NCBI RefSeq assembly: GCF_026391055.1
Contig: NZ_JAPLET010000031.1
Coordinates: 1-64,000, forward strand
Length of the DNA: 64,000 nt
From: Spirosoma sp.
GTDB lineage: Bacteria; Bacteroidota; Bacteroidia; Cytophagales; Spirosomataceae
Direction: 5' to 3'
The notes under the pieces are model-generated. The model made no database searches. It saw nothing but the letters and a program-made list of their open reading frames with translations, and was not told the DNA's origin. Made by a program: the position numbers and the translations under genes. This document shows positions 61,182 through 64,000 of this stretch, piece by piece (within the stretch, counting starts at the first letter, position 1; the number at the start of each line of letters is the position of its first letter).

Positions 61182-62951
61182 ATGCTTCGGACGCACACCT
61201 GCGGAGAACTCCGCCTGACTGACCACAACACCACAGCCACTCTTTGCGGTTGGGTTCAAACCATCCGCGATAAAGGCGGTGTTCTATGGATTGACCTCCG
61301 TGATCGCTACGGCATTACCCAGCTTTTACTCGAAGACGGCCAAACAGCCCCTGAACTGTTCACGACAGCCCGCTCCCTCGGCCGCGAATTTGTGGTGAAA
61401 GCTACGGGAACAGTTATCGAACGGAAATCGAAAAATCCGAATATTCCAACTGGCGACATTGAGCTGAAAGTAACCTCGCTGGAGGTGCTGAACCCCGCCA
61501 AACTGCCCCCTTTCCTCATCGAAGACGAAACCGACGGGGGCGATGACCTTCGTATGAAATACCGGTATCTGGACTTACGCCGGAATCCCGTTCGCAAGAG
61601 CCTCGAACTCCGCCACCGTATGGCTCAGCAAACGCGGGTATACATGGATGGGCAGGACTTCATTGAAGTGGAAACGCCGGTTCTGATTAAATCGACGCCC
61701 GAAGGCGCACGGGATTTTGTGGTACCCAGCCGCATGAATCCCGGCGAATTTTATGCCCTGCCCCAGTCGCCCCAAACGTTTAAGCAGTTACTGATGGTAT
61801 CTGGTTTTGACCGGTATTACCAGATTGTCAAATGTTTCCGGGACGAAGACCTCCGCGCCGACCGTCAGCCGGAGTTCACCCAAATCGACTGTGAAATGTC
61901 GTTTGTGGAGCAGGAAGATATTCTGAACATGTTTGAGGGGCTGGTTCGCCACCTGTTCAAGGCCGTTAAGGGCATCGACATGGCTTCGGTTCCCCGCATG
62001 ACCTATGCCGACGCCATGAAGTTTTACGGCTCCGACAAGCCAGACACGCGCTTCGGCATGGAATTCGTTGAACTGAAAGGTACCTTCGACACCGTCGATA
62101 TGACCTCGGGTAAAGGCTTCGGCGTATTTGACTCGGCCGAACTGGTTGTGGGCATTAATGCACCGGGCTGCGCGCACTACACCCGCAAACAACTCGATGA
62201 ACTCACCGACTGGATCAAACGTCCGCAAATTGGTGCTAAAGGTCTCATCTATGTCCGGTACAACGAAGATGGTACCCTGAAATCGTCCGTCGACAAGTTC
62301 TATTCCGAGACTGAATTGAAAGCCTGGGCCGCTCACTTCGGGGCTAAACCCGGCGACCTGATGCTGATCGTTTCAGGCGATTGTGCCAAAGCCCGGAAGC
62401 AACTGAGCGAGCTGCGCCTGGAGATGGGCAGCCGACTGGGTCTTCGCGATCCGAACGTGTTCAGTACATTGTGGGTGCTCGACTTTCCGCTGCTGGAGTT
62501 TGGCGAGGAGGAAAATCGCTGGTTCGCCATGCACCACCCGTTCACATCGCCCAAACCAGAAGATATCCCGTTACTGGATACCGATCTGGGTGCCGTTCGA
62601 GCCAACGCCTATGACCTGGTTATTAACGGTACCGAAGTGGGTGGCGGCTCCATCCGGATATTCAACCGCGATTTGCAGGCCCGTATGTTCAGCATTCTGG
62701 GTTTCTCGGACGAGGAAGCAAAAGCACAATTCGGCTTCCTGATGGATGCTTTCGAGTTTGGCGCTCCTCCACATGGCGGTATTGCCTTTGGTTTCGACCG
62801 CCTGTGTTCGCTCTTCGGCGGGGCCGACTCCATCCGCGACTTTATCGCTTTCCCGAAAAACAACTCGGGCCGCGATGTCATGATCGATTCGCCTTCTGTT
62901 ATTTCACAAGCGCAGTTGAACGAACTGAAAATTGCAACGATAGCGAAGTAA
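61182..62951 (+). CDS. aspS: Aspartyl-tRNA synthetase
   Basis: 589 residues, class II aminoacyl-tRNA synthetase attaching aspartate to tRNA-Asp. N-terminal OB-fold (anticodon binding: [24 protein letters not shown]), the class II core with [70 protein letters not shown] (motif 2), the bacterial GAD insertion (about 280-430) and motif 3 [21 protein letters not shown]. Full bacterial length. Expression may be tuned by the 5' UTR hairpin. Confidence 0.96.
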   Translation: MLRTHTCGELRLTDHNTTATLCGWVQTIRDKGGVLWIDLRDRYGITQLLLEDGQTAPELFTTARSLGREFVVKATGTVIERKSKNPNIPTGDIELKVTSLEVLNPAKLPPFLIEDETDGGDDLRMKYRYLDLRRNPVRKSLELRHRMAQQTRVYMDGQDFIEVETPVLIKSTPEGARDFVVPSRMNPGEFYALPQSPQTFKQLLMVSGFDRYYQIVKCFRDEDLRADRQPEFTQIDCEMSFVEQEDILNMFEGLVRHLFKAVKGIDMASVPRMTYADAMKFYGSDKPDTRFGMEFVELKGTFDTVDMTSGKGFGVFDSAELVVGINAPGCAHYTRKQLDELTDWIKRPQIGAKGLIYVRYNEDGTLKSSVDKFYSETELKAWAAHFGAKPGDLMLIVSGDCAKARKQLSELRLEMGSRLGLRDPNVFSTLWVLDFPLLEFGEEENRWFAMHHPFTSPKPEDIPLLDTDLGAVRANAYDLVINGTEVGGGSIRIFNRDLQARMFSILGFSDEEAKAQFGFLMDAFEFGAPPHGGIAFGFDRLCSLFGGADSIRDFIAFPKNNSGRDVMIDSPSVISQAQLNELKIATIAK

Positions 62952-62960
62952 AATAGATTT

Positions 62961-63006
62961 AACCACAGAGGCCACAGAGTTTTCTTGCTCTGTGGCCTCT
63001 GTGGTT
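62961..63006. terminator. Terminator between aspS and the sulfatase gene
   Basis: Perfect 19-nt arms (62961-62979 and 62988-63006) with an 8-nt loop (TTTTCTTG), between convergent genes. Confidence 0.75.
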
Positions 63007-63035
63007 ACTACGTTTTGGGGTAGTATTTACGTACT

Positions 63036-64000
63036 TCACTCAACGTCCCATTTGCTCATCCAGGGATCACGGGTTTGCTGCTGAAACCGTTTGAGCTTAG
63101 CTTGCATTCGGGCCAACACCGCTTTGAATTTGGGATTAGCGGCCAGATTTTTCACTTCATCCGGGTCCGTTTGGAGATCGTATAATTCGAACCGCGGGCG
63201 ATGCACATAGGCGTTCACCGTTCGTTTGCCGTACAATTGCTGCTGCGTCCGGAGCACATCCTGCCACGTAAAGGAGTGGTATAAGTCGAGCGCCATGGGA
63301 AAAGGCAGTTGATAGGCAATGTTGTAAATCAGTTTATACCGGCGTTCCCTCACCACCCGCATGGGGTAATACATGGTCACTTCGTGCAGCGAGTGCGAGG
63401 CATATACTTCATCCCAACCCGTTACCTGTTCCTGCTCGATAATGTCTTTGAAGGAGCGCCCCTGCTTCGGCGAGTTTCCGGGCTGGACACCGGCAAAAGC
63501 CAGGAGTGTAGGTGTTATATCGGCCCAGGAAATCATCGCATCCTGAACAAATCCCCGTTTTTTGGGTATTGGCAACTTGACAATGCATGGTAACCGCATA
63601 CCCGGTTCGTACAGAGTTGTTTTTGCTCCCGGGAAAGGTGCGCCATTATCTGACAGATAAACAATCAGGGTATTATCGTACTGTCCAGTGTCTTTCAGGT
63701 AGTCGATCAGTCGGCCAACACCCGCATCCAGTCGGCTGATGGCTTCATAATACTGTGCCAGCTCGGCCCGGCACGCTTTTGTGTCGGGTAAGTACGCCGG
63801 CACGCGTACATCCCGAGGCTGATAGAAATGGTCGCCCACCTGCGGATACCCTCCCGGCCGATTCCCGAATACATTCGGTTTTGTCCCGTCAAACACCGGC
63901 GATCCATCGACTGCCACTGTGTTGCTGCGGTGCGGATCATCCGTGGCAAAGTAAAGAAAGAAGGGCTGAGTTATGTTCGATTGAGTTGCGCTCGGTTGGT
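63036..64000 (-). CDS. Sulfatase, 5' part outside window
   Basis: The frame stays open from the stop at 63036 to the window end, so the N-terminus (with the catalytic Cys/Ser formylglycine motif) is not visible. Visible sulfatase features: TQPFFLYFATDDPHRS, YYEAISRLDAGVGRLIDYLKDTGQYDNTLIVYLSDNGAPF, LYEPGMRLPCIVKLP, SWADITPTLLAFAG, then the C-terminal region ending FELYDLQTDPDEVKNLAANP. The latter is the sulfatase C-terminal signature. An internal GTG at 63917 is not the true start. Many Bacteroidota sulfatases desulfate host or algal glycans; substrate unknown. Confidence 0.88.
   Translation of the reverse strand, partial: QPSATQSNITQPFFLYFATDDPHRSNTVAVDGSPVFDGTKPNVFGNRPGGYPQVGDHFYQPRDVRVPAYLPDTKACRAELAQYYEAISRLDAGVGRLIDYLKDTGQYDNTLIVYLSDNGAPFPGAKTTLYEPGMRLPCIVKLPIPKKRGFVQDAMISWADITPTLLAFAGVQPGNSPKQGRSFKDIIEQEQVTGWDEVYASHSLHEVTMYYPMRVVRERRYKLIYNIAYQLPFPMALDLYHSFTWQDVLRTQQQLYGKRTVNAYVHRPRFELYDLQTDPDEVKNLAANPKFKAVLARMQAKLKRFQQQTRDPWMSKWDVE

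Noticed and set aside
63917-63919. GTG as the start of the sulfatase gene
   Set aside because: The frame continues upstream to the window edge with sulfatase sequence (PFFLYFATDDPH), so the true start is outside.

Overview
The window looks like chromosome of a Cytophagales bacterium (phylum Bacteroidota), plausibly Spirosoma or a close relative; this is inferred from gene content, not from a marker gene. Supporting signs are Bacteroidota-type promoters (TTG about 19-20 nt upstream of TAnnTTTG), Bacteroidota-type (subtype iii) TssB/TssC/TssD proteins, a CHU_C-type Ig-repeat surface protein, DUF4142, DUF1080, LytTR and AtuA-family proteins, and many intergenic perfect inverted repeats. No rRNA, tRNA, CRISPR array, transposase or phage integrase was seen.

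Region 1 (about 1.8-20 kb) is the accessory highlight. A short operon encodes a type VI secretion-type contractile sheath (TssB, TssC), two tube proteins (TssD/Hcp) and an AAA+ ATPase of the kind found with contractile injection systems. No baseplate, spike or membrane-complex gene is present. Next to it lie at least five cargo-like proteins: an HNH/AHH-like nuclease, a small unknown toxin candidate with a likely immunity partner, two ADP-ribosyltransferase-like proteins, and a hydrophobic pore-like protein. There is also a stand-alone DUF4157 metallopeptidase-like protein. Most carry related N-terminal leader motifs (QRK[LI] and/or NDSPRQL/SPQVKQL). Interleaved is a J-domain / VWA / PP2C phosphatase / WG-repeat kinase operon, which resembles TerY-P triads and the Thr-phosphorylation control of T6SS, and a methyltransferase-TPR gene. 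Together these suggest a contractile system with its own cargo set and phospho-switch, combining T6SS-like structural parts with cargo features known from extracellular contractile injection systems.

Region 2 (20-33 kb) holds an OLD-like ATPase with a degenerate TOPRIM region, a LytTR regulator, DUF2231 and DUF4142 proteins, a MOSC-domain relic, a DUF1080 hydrolase, two AraC regulators, an MFS efflux pump, an aldo/keto reductase, and a TetR regulator. Matching palindromic operators flank the TetR gene and precede a two-gene membrane-protein operon.

Region 3 (34-40 kb) is a catabolic operon of two secreted esterases, a CitMHS-type carboxylate transporter, and AtuA plus its small partner. Region 4 (40-48.7 kb) has three single-domain response regulators, a chimeric cyanophycin synthetase/FRG pseudogene, a glycosyltransferase, a GH1-like enzyme, a low-complexity secreted protein, a broken alpha/beta hydrolase and UDP-galactopyranose mutase.

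Region 5 (49-64 kb) is mostly housekeeping: an ECF sigma factor, GAPDH, a flavin-dependent monooxygenase, an M16 peptidase, two APC permeases, an Rrf2 regulator, an M20 amidohydrolase, aspartyl-tRNA synthetase behind a very strong 5' UTR hairpin, and a sulfatase cut by the window end.
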